In this document: positions 26,221-34,777 of the stretch, in pieces
How the letters are laid out: each line of letters begins with the position of its first letter
How positions within the stretch are numbered: position 1 is the first letter of the stretch
Notes under the pieces: generated by a model
Database searches by the model: none
What the model saw: the letters and a program-made list of their open reading frames with translations, nothing else
What the model was told of the DNA's origin: nothing
Program-made: the position numbers and the translations under genes
NCBI GenBank assembly: GCA_017518105.1
Contig: JAFWWC010000026.1
Location: 1-64,000 of the forward strand
Direction: 5' to 3'
Length of the DNA stretch: 64,000 nucleotides
Origin: Selenomonadaceae bacterium
GTDB taxonomy: Bacteria; Bacillota; Negativicutes; Selenomonadales; Selenomonadaceae

Positions 26221-26799
26221 GCTCTTGTGGAGTCGCTTACAAAATTGCCGGGCGTCGGTGCGAAAACTGCCGCTCGGCTTGCTTATCATATCGCGGCGAT
26301 GAAAGCCGATGACGTGGAAGACTTAGCGGCGGCGATTCGTTCGGTCAAGCTCAATACTCATGCTTGCGAAATTTGCTTTAGCACCATTGACGCCGATAAA
26401 AGTATCTGCGACATCTGCGCCTCCGATAAACGCGACGGGAAGATTATTTGCGTCGTAAAAGATAGCAAAGACCTGGACGCTATCGAGAGGGCTGGCACCT
26501 TCGGCGGCAAGTATCACGTGACTGGCGGGCTTATCTCACCTTTGGCGGGCGTCTCGCAGAATGACATTCGATTGCGGGAACTGATTAAGCGCGTGGGTGA
26601 TGATAAGGTCGAGGAAGTGATTATCGCCTTTGAACCGACGGTTGAGGGCGACGCGACTTCCCTTTTTATCTCGCGGCTACTGAATCCCGTTGGCGTCAAG
26701 GTCACAAAGCTCGCACGGGGTCTGGCGGTTGGCGCGGACTTCACCGGCACTGATAGCTTGACATTAGCTAAGGCAATCGAGAACCGCGTACCAGTCTAA
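26200..26799 (+). CDS. recR: Recombination mediator RecR
   Basis: 199 residues: N-terminal helix-hairpin-helix (LTKLPGVGAKTAARLAYHI), a four-cysteine zinc finger (CEIC...CDIC, about 57-73), a Toprim domain (VVKDSKDLDAIE, then AFEPTVEGDATSLF) and the C-terminal conserved tail. It works with RecF/RecO to load RecA in gap repair. ATG 26200 follows AAGGGAA (26186-26192) by 7 bases. Its first 25 bases are duplicated upstream around repeat copy B; the gene itself is intact. Confidence 0.95.
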   Translation: MSSKAMAALVESLTKLPGVGAKTAARLAYHIAAMKADDVEDLAAAIRSVKLNTHACEICFSTIDADKSICDICASDKRDGKIICVVKDSKDLDAIERAGTFGGKYHVTGGLISPLAGVSQNDIRLRELIKRVGDDKVEEVIIAFEPTVEGDATSLFISRLLNPVGVKVTKLARGLAVGADFTGTDSLTLAKAIENRVPV

Positions 26800-26805
26800 A
26801 AAAAT

Positions 26806-26840
26806 AATCGCTCCTCTGTGTTAGGGGGGCGATTTTGATT
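26806..26840 (+). terminator. Terminator after recR
   Basis: AATCGCTCC (26806-26814) pairs with GGGGCGATT, followed by TTGATTT, 7 bases after the recR stop. On the minus strand the same hairpin is preceded by A/T-rich sequence and may also end recT transcription. Confidence 0.7.
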
Positions 26841-26852
26841 TCGGGCGTCGAT

Positions 26853-27683
26853 TTACTTTGTCTCTTCCGAATCGTCGTTGCTATCGTCGGGCGTCTCGTC
26901 ATTGGAGTTTTCTTCGCCGTGCAGGTTAATTACTTCGTTGAACGGGACAACTTTTTCTTCGCCGCGTTCGTTGTCTAGGTAGCGCAAGCCGTCTTCCGCG
27001 ATAACCGCTTGGTCTGTCTGCAGTGCCGTAGCCAATGCTGCGCTCTGTTGGTCAATGCTGATAATTCCGTAGTTGTTTAGAAGTCTTTTAAGGACAGTCT
27101 TGCGTGCCATAGCGTCGAAGTTCATAGACCAAACCGAACTCCTTTTTCCGTAACGCAGGTCGTAAGCATAGCTCTGCGAATATTTTTCGGCGTGGGCTTT
27201 GATTTCTTCGACAGTCATGTAAAGCGTCTTCCTAAAGCCGTTGATAAGTTCCATGTATGCCACGTAGCCAACGACCTTGTCCGAAATTTTTTCGCCGCGA
27301 ACTATCTCGCCCGTCTCGAAGTCGATTTCCTTAATCTGCCCTTCGCGAACCGAACTGGAATTGAGCATGCGATATTGTCCGCTACGCATTGCCAGCTGAA
27401 TCATACCTTTAAAGCCCAACTGAAATTGCGCCTGATTCTTATACGGCACGATATACGCAAAACCCAAGCTCGGATTAATCGGAAGCTTGAGGGCGGCGGC
27501 TATTCCTGCGGCACTAAGTATCGAGTTCGGCGAACACTCGCGGAGCTTCGGATTGCTGTTGAAGATTGTTAAGAGCGACGAGATAAATGACGGCGCGGCA
27601 TTGTCCAAAAGTTCTTCAAAGCGGCGTTTAATGCTCGGCAGGTTCAGCATCTGCTGGAGGGTTAGCGAGTTGTCTTGCTTCAT
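26853..27683 (-). CDS. recT: RecT-family single-strand annealing protein
   Basis: 276 residues. Typical RecT features: ALKLPINPSLGFAYIVPYKNQAQFQLGFKGMIQLAMRSGQY in the first half (residues about 67-110), and the WSMNFDAMARKTVLKRLL segment near 185. The C-terminus is acidic (NSNDETPDDSNDDSEE). RecT proteins anneal complementary strands during phage recombination. No RecE-like exonuclease, SSB or other phage gene is adjacent, so it is an orphan or domesticated prophage gene. It has its own TTGACA promoter and GGAAGGAG site. Confidence 0.9.
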   Translation of the reverse strand: MKQDNSLTLQQMLNLPSIKRRFEELLDNAAPSFISSLLTIFNSNPKLRECSPNSILSAAGIAAALKLPINPSLGFAYIVPYKNQAQFQLGFKGMIQLAMRSGQYRMLNSSSVREGQIKEIDFETGEIVRGEKISDKVVGYVAYMELINGFRKTLYMTVEEIKAHAEKYSQSYAYDLRYGKRSSVWSMNFDAMARKTVLKRLLNNYGIISIDQQSAALATALQTDQAVIAEDGLRYLDNERGEEKVVPFNEVINLHGEENSNDETPDDSNDDSEETK

Positions 27684-27717
27684 AAGAATTCTCCTTCCGT
27701 AAAATTATTCGTCAGGA

Positions 27718-27746
27718 AAGTTATCAGAGATTGCGGCGCGTGTCAA
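27718..27746 (-). promoter_or_regulatory. Promoter of recT
   Basis: On the minus strand TTGACA (complement of 27741-27746), 17 bases, TAACTT (complement of 27718-27723), 34 bases before the recT ATG. A consensus -35 suggests constitutive or repressor-controlled expression. Confidence 0.65.
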
Positions 27747-27808
27747 CTATTCATTAAAGTTTAGTTAATAAGCTGGCGGGCTGGCTTTTAATTTATGGCG
27801 GCATATGG

Positions 27809-27814
27809 TACACT
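27809..27814 (+). promoter_or_regulatory. Extended -10 promoter of the autotransporter
   Basis: TGGTACACT gives an extended -10 (TACACT) 28 bases before ATG 27843, with a weak TTTTAA 17 bases upstream. It is divergent from the recT promoter. Confidence 0.45.
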
Positions 27815-27842
27815 GGCAAAAATATAACTAGGGAGAAAATCA

Positions 27843-30032
27843 ATGGAGATGAGCATAAGAAAGGAATGGATACTAGCGGCAGTGCTCTTGGGAATAAGTA
27901 GCGGGCAAGTGTGCGCCAATCCCGCCGAGCCGACCACTACAGGACGAGAGGTCAACTCAAGCGATATTGTCTTAGTCAATACGAAAGACTTCACGAGCGA
28001 GGAGCCCAATTCAGTGGGCTTATATATTTTGGGCGATAAGGTAAGAATCACTCAGCGCGGAGATATTCTGTTGACGGGCGACGGGGCAATAGGGATTCGG
28101 CTTAACGGCACGGAAAGCAAAGTCACTTTGCGGAGCGGGACGCAAATTAGCTCGGAGGGTCTGCAAGGCACAGGCATTTTGATTTATGACGGCGGCGACC
28201 ATAACCTAATCCTCGAAGGCGACCTCCAAGCGGCGGACAAGGCGATTGAACTTTGGCAGGGCGTGCACGTCAGCAATATCAGCTTATCGGGCTTGGCTTC
28301 GGGCGGAGAGTATGCAATTTATGTCGGCGAAAATTCTTCCGTGGAAGTCATCGACCTAAACAAGGGAGCTAGCCTAAGCGGCGACATCATCTCAAACGGT
28401 TCCGACGCGACGGATTTAAACTTCAACACGGGCATGAGCTACGGCGGGAACATTTCGGGCGCGATTAATCTGCACGTCAACGAGGGCAAGCTCAACTTGG
28501 GCGGCGCGGCTGATGTCGTGCGTGTGGAGGTCAGGGAAGGAACGGAACTGTTCGGCACCTCGATTAAAGTCAGCGACGGCTTTATCAATCACGGGACGAT
28601 TGGCGCGGGCTCGGCGGACACGAACTTAACCATAAACGGCAACTTGACTTCAAATGGCACGCTAAAGAGGATAAGCGGCGGCAAGGCGGGCTGGATTATC
28701 GTAAAGGGCACAGCGAATGTTGATGGCTCGACCGTCACGACTGATAGCCTTCTGCCCAATGAAACTGCCACGGTTCTAATTGCCGACTCAATCACAGGCA
28801 ACATTAAGAACACCGCCGATAATCCCGTTCCGATTTCCGCCCTGCTAAATGCCACGGGAAAGATTGTCGGCAATACCATAGTCGTAACGACGCATGAGGC
28901 GCAGAATACGACGGAGCTTAATTCTCAAGAGGCAACGACCTTAAACGCGATGAAGAAGATGTACGACAAGCTGGACGACACTAAACAAGAGGAAATGCGC
29001 GACCTTTACAATCTCAGTGCGCCTGAAGTCAAACAGACTTTAACAGAAATAAGCTCGAATGATTCCGCACAAATTATGAGCGTCGCCCAACAGAATACAG
29101 CTGTGGATAAGATGATTGCCGACCGTATCTCCAGAGTCTTCATGCCGGATTACATTGACTTAAGGGTAAATCCTCGGAAGTTTGCTGACGGCGACGACAC
29201 CGCGCCCAATATGACGGTTAAGGTTGAAGTCCCGAAGCAGGAAAATAATTTCTGGCTAAACTACATGAAGAACTGGGGAAGCCTACGCGGCGGCACGGAT
29301 TATCACGGAAGTGCTATCGTCGGCGGCTATGATAGACCCTTTGGCAAAAAGTGGCGTGCGGGAGTGTTCGCGACGTATGGGACAATCGGCTACGGCGCAG
29401 AGTCATCGCGGGCGACGGTCTACGATACGCGGCTGGGGCTTTACGCGGGCTATCACAATCGGGAAAGTGATGTTTATCTTTATGTCAACGGCGGGCAACT
29501 TAGGAACTCCTTGCACAGGGGAATATCATCGCTGGGCTTGTCGACGAACGCAAACTATAAGAGCCGCATAATCGAAATCGGTGGAGAATATAAGTACGAC
29601 CTTCAGCCAAATAAGCAATGGCACGTCAGCCCCTACGTAAATTTCCAGGCGTCACACCTAAGGCAGAACAGCTACTCCGAGAGCGGCGCGGGCATTTACA
29701 ATCAGCACGTGGACGCAGACAGCAACACTTACCTTGCGGCGCAGGCGGGCTTGGACTTGAAACGCTACTATCGAACGGGAGTATTTGGGCTTAGGTTTGG
29801 AGTTAAGCACGGATTCGCGGGAGCCGACCCCGATTTGCGAATCAGCTACGAGGGCGACGGGGCAAACAGCTATCGACTGCGGCAGAAGAGAGATAAAACG
29901 CATTTCGTATTCAGCTTGCGCGGCGAAGATGAAATTGCTCGCGGCTGGTTCCTCGGCGGAGAGACTGAACTTCAACTCGGCGAGAACGATAAAGACGTTA
30001 CGGCGTCAGTCATGTTTAGGAGGGTGTGGTAA
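27843..30032 (+). CDS. Autotransporter with C-terminal beta-barrel
   Basis: 729 residues: a signal peptide (about 1-25, ending VCANP), a passenger of beta-helix type to about 340 with repeated short Gly/Asn-rich strands (TGDGAIGIRL, GTGILIYDGG, GNISGAINL), a helical linker (about 355-430) and an autotransporter beta-barrel to the C-terminus (NYMKNWGSLRG at the start, final residues FRRVW with a terminal aromatic). It secretes its own passenger across the outer membrane, so the cell is diderm. ATG 27843 or 27849 follows AGGGAGA. It is monocistronic, bounded by its own promoter and repeat copy C. Confidence 0.9.
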   Translation: MEMSIRKEWILAAVLLGISSGQVCANPAEPTTTGREVNSSDIVLVNTKDFTSEEPNSVGLYILGDKVRITQRGDILLTGDGAIGIRLNGTESKVTLRSGTQISSEGLQGTGILIYDGGDHNLILEGDLQAADKAIELWQGVHVSNISLSGLASGGEYAIYVGENSSVEVIDLNKGASLSGDIISNGSDATDLNFNTGMSYGGNISGAINLHVNEGKLNLGGAADVVRVEVREGTELFGTSIKVSDGFINHGTIGAGSADTNLTINGNLTSNGTLKRISGGKAGWIIVKGTANVDGSTVTTDSLLPNETATVLIADSITGNIKNTADNPVPISALLNATGKIVGNTIVVTTHEAQNTTELNSQEATTLNAMKKMYDKLDDTKQEEMRDLYNLSAPEVKQTLTEISSNDSAQIMSVAQQNTAVDKMIADRISRVFMPDYIDLRVNPRKFADGDDTAPNMTVKVEVPKQENNFWLNYMKNWGSLRGGTDYHGSAIVGGYDRPFGKKWRAGVFATYGTIGYGAESSRATVYDTRLGLYAGYHNRESDVYLYVNGGQLRNSLHRGISSLGLSTNANYKSRIIEIGGEYKYDLQPNKQWHVSPYVNFQASHLRQNSYSESGAGIYNQHVDADSNTYLAAQAGLDLKRYYRTGVFGLRFGVKHGFAGADPDLRISYEGDGANSYRLRQKRDKTHFVFSLRGEDEIARGWFLGGETELQLGENDKDVTASVMFRRVW

Positions 30033-30033
30033 G

Positions 30034-30135
30034 ACGCAACTAGAAATGCGCAGGCATTTCGTACGAATGCGGGGATTGAGTTCGAATCATTGACGAGTGC
30101 GGCGCGACCGCTATTTGACAACTTTTTAAAAGTTG
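30034..30135 (+). repeat. Dispersed structured repeat, copy C
   Basis: Hairpin I is GAAATGC (30043-30049), loop GCAG, GCATTTC (30054-30060). The core GTACGAATGCGG starts at 30061. GCGCGACCG is at 30102-30110. Hairpin II is CAACTTTT, one T, AAAAGTTG (30119-30135). Both hairpins differ in sequence from those of copy A but keep perfect pairing. Hairpin II abuts the ribosome site GGGAGG (30135-30140) of the response regulator. Confidence 0.85.
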
Positions 30136-30148
30136 GGAGGATTTGGTA

Positions 30149-30832
30149 ATGGCAAAGAAAATTTTCATCGTGGAGGACGAGCGACCGATAGCCCGATTGC
30201 TCCAATTAACACTGGAGCGCGAAGGCTTTAAGACGGCGACGGAACCAAACGGGCGGCGGGCTTACGAACGAATCTTGCAAGAGAAGTATGACTTGGTTTT
30301 GCTCGACGTGATGTTGCCGGAAATGGACGGCATGGAAATTTGTAAGCGAGTGCGTGAAGTCAGCGACGTGCCGATAATCATGTTGACGGCGCGTGATGAG
30401 GTTCGCGATAAGGTGGAGGGGCTTGACATCGGAGCAAATGATTACGTCACGAAACCTTTTGCCGCCCCCGAACTCTTAGCCAGGATACGCGGGACGATTC
30501 TTCGTCACACCGAACGTGTTCGCGCAGCTGAGGAAACTCGTTACGTCGTCAAGAACATGATTATCTACCCCGAACGCTACGAGGTCACAGTCAAAGGACA
30601 GCCCGTCGAGTTGACGCATAAGGAATACGAGCTTTTAAAGTATCTCGTCGAGAACAAACGCAACGTCTTGAGCCGCGACCAGATTTTGCAGACGGTCTGG
30701 GGCTACGATTACATTGGCGATACTAACGTTGTTGATGTTTATATCAGCTACTTGCGCTCGAAGATTGATGACAAGTTCGGCGAGAAATACATTTACACGA
30801 CCAGAGGCGTCGGTTATGCAATTAGGGATTGA
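30149..30832 (+). CDS. OmpR/PhoB-family response regulator
   Basis: 227 residues: a receiver domain (IFIVEDE with the acidic pair, phosphoacceptor Asp in LVLLDVMLPEMDG near 52, Lys in TKPF near 102) and a winged-helix DNA-binding domain (VELTHKEYELLKYLV, then YISYLRSKID and TTRGVGYAIRD). ATG 30149 follows GGGAGG by 8 bases. The partner kinase frame begins within the last codons but lacks its sensor part. Targets unknown. Confidence 0.93.
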   Translation: MAKKIFIVEDERPIARLLQLTLEREGFKTATEPNGRRAYERILQEKYDLVLLDVMLPEMDGMEICKRVREVSDVPIIMLTARDEVRDKVEGLDIGANDYVTKPFAAPELLARIRGTILRHTERVRAAEETRYVVKNMIIYPERYEVTVKGQPVELTHKEYELLKYLVENKRNVLSRDQILQTVWGYDYIGDTNVVDVYISYLRSKIDDKFGEKYIYTTRGVGYAIRD

Positions 30833-31502
30833 AGCGCGCCAGCAACGGTTCGTAAACGACGTGAGCCACGAGCTACGAACGCCGCTAACAATAATCTGCG
30901 GCTACGTCGACTTGCTGGAGAGTTGCGGCGCGAGTGACCCCGAACTTTTTAAGGAGGCAGTCACGTCGATAAAGAATTCCGCGCAAAATATGCGGAGCCT
31001 CGTCGAAAGTCTGCTGTTCCTAGCCCGCGCCGACCAAGGACGCCAGCCGCTTAACAAAGTCCCCGTTGAACTCGACGCGCTGTTAATAAAATTCGTTGAG
31101 GATTACCAATCGCCGCGCGTGCAACTATCAAAGCTCATGCCGTGCAAAATTTTGGCGGACGCGGAATTCCTAAAGAAAATGTTCGCCGCCTTCCTCGACA
31201 ATGCCTTGCGCTACAGCTTATCGGATACGGTGGTTAAAGTGGAGTTGACGACCTCTGGCGACGAGGCAACGCTCAAATTCATCGATAAGGGCGTTGGCAT
31301 TGACAAGGAAGACTGCCCGAAAATTTTTGACAGGTTCTATCGCACGGACAAGGCACGCACCAAACTTAATGATAGTGGAAATTCTGTTGGGCTTGGGCTT
31401 TCGGTGGCAAAGTGGATAGCCGACCGCCACGACATCAAGATAAAAGTTAAGAGCAAGCCCGGCGAAGGTTCGACCTTCACACTGACAATCCCGACGATAT
31501 GA
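30816..31502 (+). CDS. Histidine kinase core lacking sensor, membrane and HAMP regions
   Basis: The visible product from ATG 30816 is 228 residues and starts straight at the dimerisation helix. It has the H-box SHELRTPLTI, a HATPase_c domain with N-box AFLDNALRYS, G1 DKGVGI, F-box DRFYRTD and G2 VGLGLSVAK. The catalytic core is thus intact, but the N-terminal sensor, TM segments and HAMP of a PhoR/ResE-like kinase are missing: the RR reading frame ends at 30832 and kinase homology begins within a few codons. A deletion between the two genes is the simplest cause. It may act as a soluble kinase or be a pseudogene. ATG 30816 has no clear ribosome site. Confidence 0.7.
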   Translation: MQLGIEARQQRFVNDVSHELRTPLTIICGYVDLLESCGASDPELFKEAVTSIKNSAQNMRSLVESLLFLARADQGRQPLNKVPVELDALLIKFVEDYQSPRVQLSKLMPCKILADAEFLKKMFAAFLDNALRYSLSDTVVKVELTTSGDEATLKFIDKGVGIDKEDCPKIFDRFYRTDKARTKLNDSGNSVGLGLSVAKWIADRHDIKIKVKSKPGEGSTFTLTIPTI

Positions 31503-31504
31503 AA

Positions 31505-31578
31505 AGTACGAACGCGGGGATAACCTCCGACTTTATCGAACGCCCCACCGCGTCCACTGGGTCAAGCGTTCACGCTTG
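31505..31578 (+). repeat. Dispersed structured repeat, copy D (lacking hairpin I)
   Basis: The core GTACGAACGCGG starts at 31506, CCGCGTCCAC lies where the other copies have GCGCGACC, and hairpin II is CAAGCG, loop TTCA, CGCTTG (31563-31578). It begins directly after the kinase stop. Hairpin I is absent, so this copy is 5' truncated. It shares ACTGGGTCAAGC with copy B. Confidence 0.7.
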
Positions 31579-31669
31579 GGCAAAATTTTTTTGCGTAAAA
31601 GGAATTATTGCGGTCGCGAAGAATATAGGGGCAAACACATTCGGCAATAGCGGAAGGAGCTGTTGGTTC

Positions 31670-32215
31670 ATGGCAACATTCAATATCAGAGGCAAGAACA
31701 TCGAAATCACTCAGCCGTTGCGCGAGTACGTAGAAAAGCGCGTAGGCAAAATCACCAAGTACTTCGACAACATGGAAGAAATCTCCGTATTGCTTTCGGT
31801 CGAAAAGGACAGGCAGATTGTCGAGGTCACGGCTGAGGTTCGCGGCGGGCTCATCTTGCGCGGGCAGGAGTCTAACGTCGACATGTACACTTCGATTGAC
31901 TTGGTCGTCGAAAAACTCGAACGCCAGATTCACAAGCAGAAGACGAAACTTGAGCGGCGTTTCCGCAACGGCGGCATTAGGGCAGAGGCATTCGGCGAGT
32001 CTAAGGTTCAAATCGAGCACGAGGACGAGGGCGAATATCCCATTGTCAAGACGAAGCACTTTGTCGTTAAGCCCATGGACGTGCAAGAAGCTATCATGCA
32101 GATGAACTTGCTCAATCACAATTTCTTCGTGTTCCGCGATGCACAGACCGAGCAAATCTGCGTCGTCTACAAGCGCAATGCCGGTGCCTATGGTCTTTTG
32201 GAATTCGACGGCTGA
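31670..32215 (+). CDS. hpf: Long-form ribosome hibernation promoting factor
   Basis: 181 residues. The N-terminal YfiA/RaiA-type domain (FNIRGKNIEITQPLREYVEKRVGK) binds the decoding centre; after a linker, the C-terminal dimerisation domain (VVKTKHFVVKPMDVQEA-like segment and NHNFFVFRDA) pairs two 30S subunits into 100S particles. ATG 31670 follows GGAAGGAG (31652-31659); an upstream in-frame ATG at 31499 would run through repeat copy D and is rejected. It lies next to rpsU, as a small translation-related cluster. Confidence 0.94.
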   Translation: MATFNIRGKNIEITQPLREYVEKRVGKITKYFDNMEEISVLLSVEKDRQIVEVTAEVRGGLILRGQESNVDMYTSIDLVVEKLERQIHKQKTKLERRFRNGGIRAEAFGESKVQIEHEDEGEYPIVKTKHFVVKPMDVQEAIMQMNLLNHNFFVFRDAQTEQICVVYKRNAGAYGLLEFDG

Positions 32216-32249
32216 AACTTAGGTGTTAGTCCTTAAAGCTAAAAAGCCG

Positions 32250-32278
32250 TTGACGATTAAAAAGTTGCGTGTTAAAAT
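32250..32278 (+). promoter_or_regulatory. Promoter of rpsU
   Basis: TTGACG (32250-32255), 17-base spacer, TAAAAT (32273-32278), 49 bases before the rpsU ATG. Confidence 0.65.
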
Positions 32279-32327
32279 ACGCGGGCAATCAAGATTTTCG
32301 AGCATCAAGCGGAGGGAGGGATATTGA

Positions 32328-32507
32328 ATGGCCAATGAAGTCAAAGTTGGGAAAAACGAATCCATAGACAGTGCTCTCCGCCGCTTTAAGCGTACCTGTC
32401 AAAAGGCGGGCACGCTCGCAGAGGTTAGAAAGCGTGAACATTATGAAAAACCTAGCGTCCGCCGCAAGAAAAAATCGGAGGCGGCTCGCAAGCGGAAGTA
32501 TCGTTAA
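32328..32507 (+). CDS. rpsU: Ribosomal protein bS21
   Basis: 59 residues starting at ATG 32328 behind GGAGGGAGGG. The sequence [19 protein letters not shown] with the basic tail ([14 protein letters not shown]) is characteristic of bS21, a small-subunit protein near the anti-Shine-Dalgarno region that aids initiation. Flanked by its own promoter and a terminator. Confidence 0.97.
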   Translation: MANEVKVGKNESIDSALRRFKRTCQKAGTLAEVRKREHYEKPSVRRKKKSEAARKRKYR

Positions 32508-32527
32508 TCCTTAGCAGACAAATATAA

Positions 32528-32560
32528 AAGGCCGCTGCCAGCATTGACGGCGGCTTTTTC
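32528..32560 (+). terminator. Terminator after rpsU
   Basis: GCCGC (32531-32535) pairs with GCGGC (32550-32554) with partial pairing inside, followed by five T (32555-32559), 23 bases after the rpsU stop. Confidence 0.8.
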
Positions 32561-32636
32561 GTGATTCTAACCTTAGTTTAACAAACGCAAGCCATAATTT
32601 ATTCAACAACGAATGAAGGGAGACTCGTATAGCAAT

Positions 32637-34772
32637 ATGCCTGAAAACAAATCCTCGCCGCCCAAGGATAGGACGGGGATAATCTCAATGATAAAAGTTT
32701 TGCAACACTTCGGAGTGAAGGATTTGCAAAAAATTTATGATGAAAACCCTGAGACAGACGACCGCTTAGACTGGGGAAAGCTTCAAAAGCTAGCTAAAAA
32801 GTATAAAGTCACTAGCACAGTTATTCGCCCAGCCATAGATGAGCTACGCGAGATTGAATACCCCGCCATCGCCAAAATGAGTGACGGTGCATATATCGCT
32901 ATCGGTAGCATGAACGATGAGGTCGTTTTGGCGATTGACCCGCGAGAAAACAAGCCGCAAGCTATTCAAATGAAGAAATTCTTGCAGAACTGGTCAAGAG
33001 AAATGTTGATTTTCTCTGCGGCATTTAATTGGACTTACATAAAGAAAAAATATAATTTTGATTGGTTCTGGAAGGTTATCAAGCGTTACAAAAAACATCT
33101 CTTGGAAGTGGTAGCGGCATCATTATTCATTCAAGTGATGGCACTGGTCTTTCCTCTAATCACGCAGGTCATAATCGATAAAGTCATCAGCAACAACGGT
33201 TTATCTACGCTTACAGTTATCGGCTATAGCATGGTTTTGTTCTTCGCCATGCAAGCCCTTTTGACTGCATTGAAAACTTACATACTCAATCACACAACAA
33301 ATAAGCTCGATGCAATCTTGGGTACACGGCTGTTTCGTCACGTGATTTCTTTGCCTTTACCTTACTACGAAAATAGGCGTGTCGGTGAGTTGCTTTACCG
33401 TATGGACATGCTAGAACGAGTTCGTAACTTCTTTACAGGTCCTGGCTTAATGGCAATGCTTGATGTTTTGTTCTCGGTAGTATTTGTCGCGTTTATGTTT
33501 TGGTATTCTGTACCTTTGACTTTAATCGTAATGTTAGCAATTCCATTGTATTCAGTTCAGCTTTTAGCTATGCCAATCCTCATGAGCAAAATGAGCGGTA
33601 TTTTTCAAGCACGAATAGCTGTGCAAGCTTTTATGATTGAATCGATTACCAACATGGAAACAGTTAAAGCTTTGGCAATAGAACCTCAAACAAATAACAG
33701 ATGGGAAAATCTCAACTCTACATATATCCGAAAAATGTTCGAGATGAGAAAGTTCATGGTTTTTCTTAATGGTTACAGGGGGATTGCCGACGGAGCGATA
33801 ACACTTGGAGTTCTTTGGTATGGCGGCAATATGGTTATGAATGGCGAATTCACTCTCGGTCAACTGATTGCCTTCCAGATGATTTCTCGACAGGCAACGG
33901 GCTCTTTAACAAAGTTCTTGATGCTGTGGTGGGATCTTTTTATGTTCAGAATGGCTCTCGGTATGATAGGTGACATTTTAAATTCGCCGATAGAGCCGAT
34001 TATTCAAGAGATGGGCAAACGTGGCGATGAGCGAATTGACGGAGCTATTGAATTCAAAAACGTTTCTTTCCGATACCGTGTCGACCTGCCGCTTGTCTTG
34101 AAAAATATAAATCTAACTGTCTTGCCCGGTCAAAAAGTCGGTATCGTCGGGCGTTCGGGCTCTGGCAAGTCGACTTTGACGAACCTGGTACAAAACCTTT
34201 ATATCCCCGAAGAAGGCTCTGTTACCGTAGGCGGCGTCAATACCCGCGAAGCGAATCTTTCCTGGCTTAGGGAGCAAGTGGGCGTTGTCATGCAGGAGAA
34301 TTACCTTTTCAACTCCAGCGTTCGCGATAACATTGCAATTAGCCGCCCGACTGCGACAATGGATGAAATTATCCGTGCGGCACGCCTGGCGGGTGCTCAT
34401 GATTTTATCTTGGAACTAAAAGAGGGTTACGATACTAAGGTTGGCGAACGCGGCGATTCACTTTCTGGCGGGCAACGTCAGCGCGTGGCTATTGCCCGTG
34501 CACTGCTTGCCAATCCGCCCGTTTTGATTTTCGACGAGGCAACGAGCGCACTTGACTACGAATCCGAAAGAATCATCTTCAACAACATGGGCGCAATCGG
34601 AGAAAAACGGACAATGCTTATCATTGCTCACAGATTAAGTGCGGTGCGTCGTTGCGATAAAATTATTGTTATCGACAAGGGCGAAATCGTCGAGAGCGGC
34701 TCCCACGAACAATTAATGGCACTTGGCGGACTGTATCGTTACCTTTACGACCAGCAAGAAAGCAGAGGGTAG
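32637..34772 (+). CDS. Type I secretion ABC transporter with degenerate C39-like domain (first subunit)
   Basis: 711 residues from ATG 32637 (ATG 32613 is in frame but has no ribosome site; AAGGGAG at 32616-32622 is 14 bases from 32637). An N-terminal C39-like domain (about 1-125) lacks the catalytic Cys and His, as in HlyB. A six-TM exporter domain (about 155-430) and a complete nucleotide-binding domain follow: Walker A GRSGSGKST, signature LSGGQRQR, Walker B LIFDEATSALD, H-loop AHRLS. It should energise export of an unprocessed substrate through HlyD and an outer-membrane TolC-type pore. The 5' half is more AT-rich than its neighbours. Confidence 0.9.
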   Translation: MPENKSSPPKDRTGIISMIKVLQHFGVKDLQKIYDENPETDDRLDWGKLQKLAKKYKVTSTVIRPAIDELREIEYPAIAKMSDGAYIAIGSMNDEVVLAIDPRENKPQAIQMKKFLQNWSREMLIFSAAFNWTYIKKKYNFDWFWKVIKRYKKHLLEVVAASLFIQVMALVFPLITQVIIDKVISNNGLSTLTVIGYSMVLFFAMQALLTALKTYILNHTTNKLDAILGTRLFRHVISLPLPYYENRRVGELLYRMDMLERVRNFFTGPGLMAMLDVLFSVVFVAFMFWYSVPLTLIVMLAIPLYSVQLLAMPILMSKMSGIFQARIAVQAFMIESITNMETVKALAIEPQTNNRWENLNSTYIRKMFEMRKFMVFLNGYRGIADGAITLGVLWYGGNMVMNGEFTLGQLIAFQMISRQATGSLTKFLMLWWDLFMFRMALGMIGDILNSPIEPIIQEMGKRGDERIDGAIEFKNVSFRYRVDLPLVLKNINLTVLPGQKVGIVGRSGSGKSTLTNLVQNLYIPEEGSVTVGGVNTREANLSWLREQVGVVMQENYLFNSSVRDNIAISRPTATMDEIIRAARLAGAHDFILELKEGYDTKVGERGDSLSGGQRQRVAIARALLANPPVLIFDEATSALDYESERIIFNNMGAIGEKRTMLIIAHRLSAVRRCDKIIVIDKGEIVESGSHEQLMALGGLYRYLYDQQESRG

Positions 34773-34777
34773 ACACG

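Noticed and set aside
31499..31669. An in-frame N-terminal extension of hpf from ATG 31499.
   Set aside because: It reads through dispersed repeat copy D and lacks similarity to HPF; ATG 31670 has the GGAAGGAG site and the family N-terminus.
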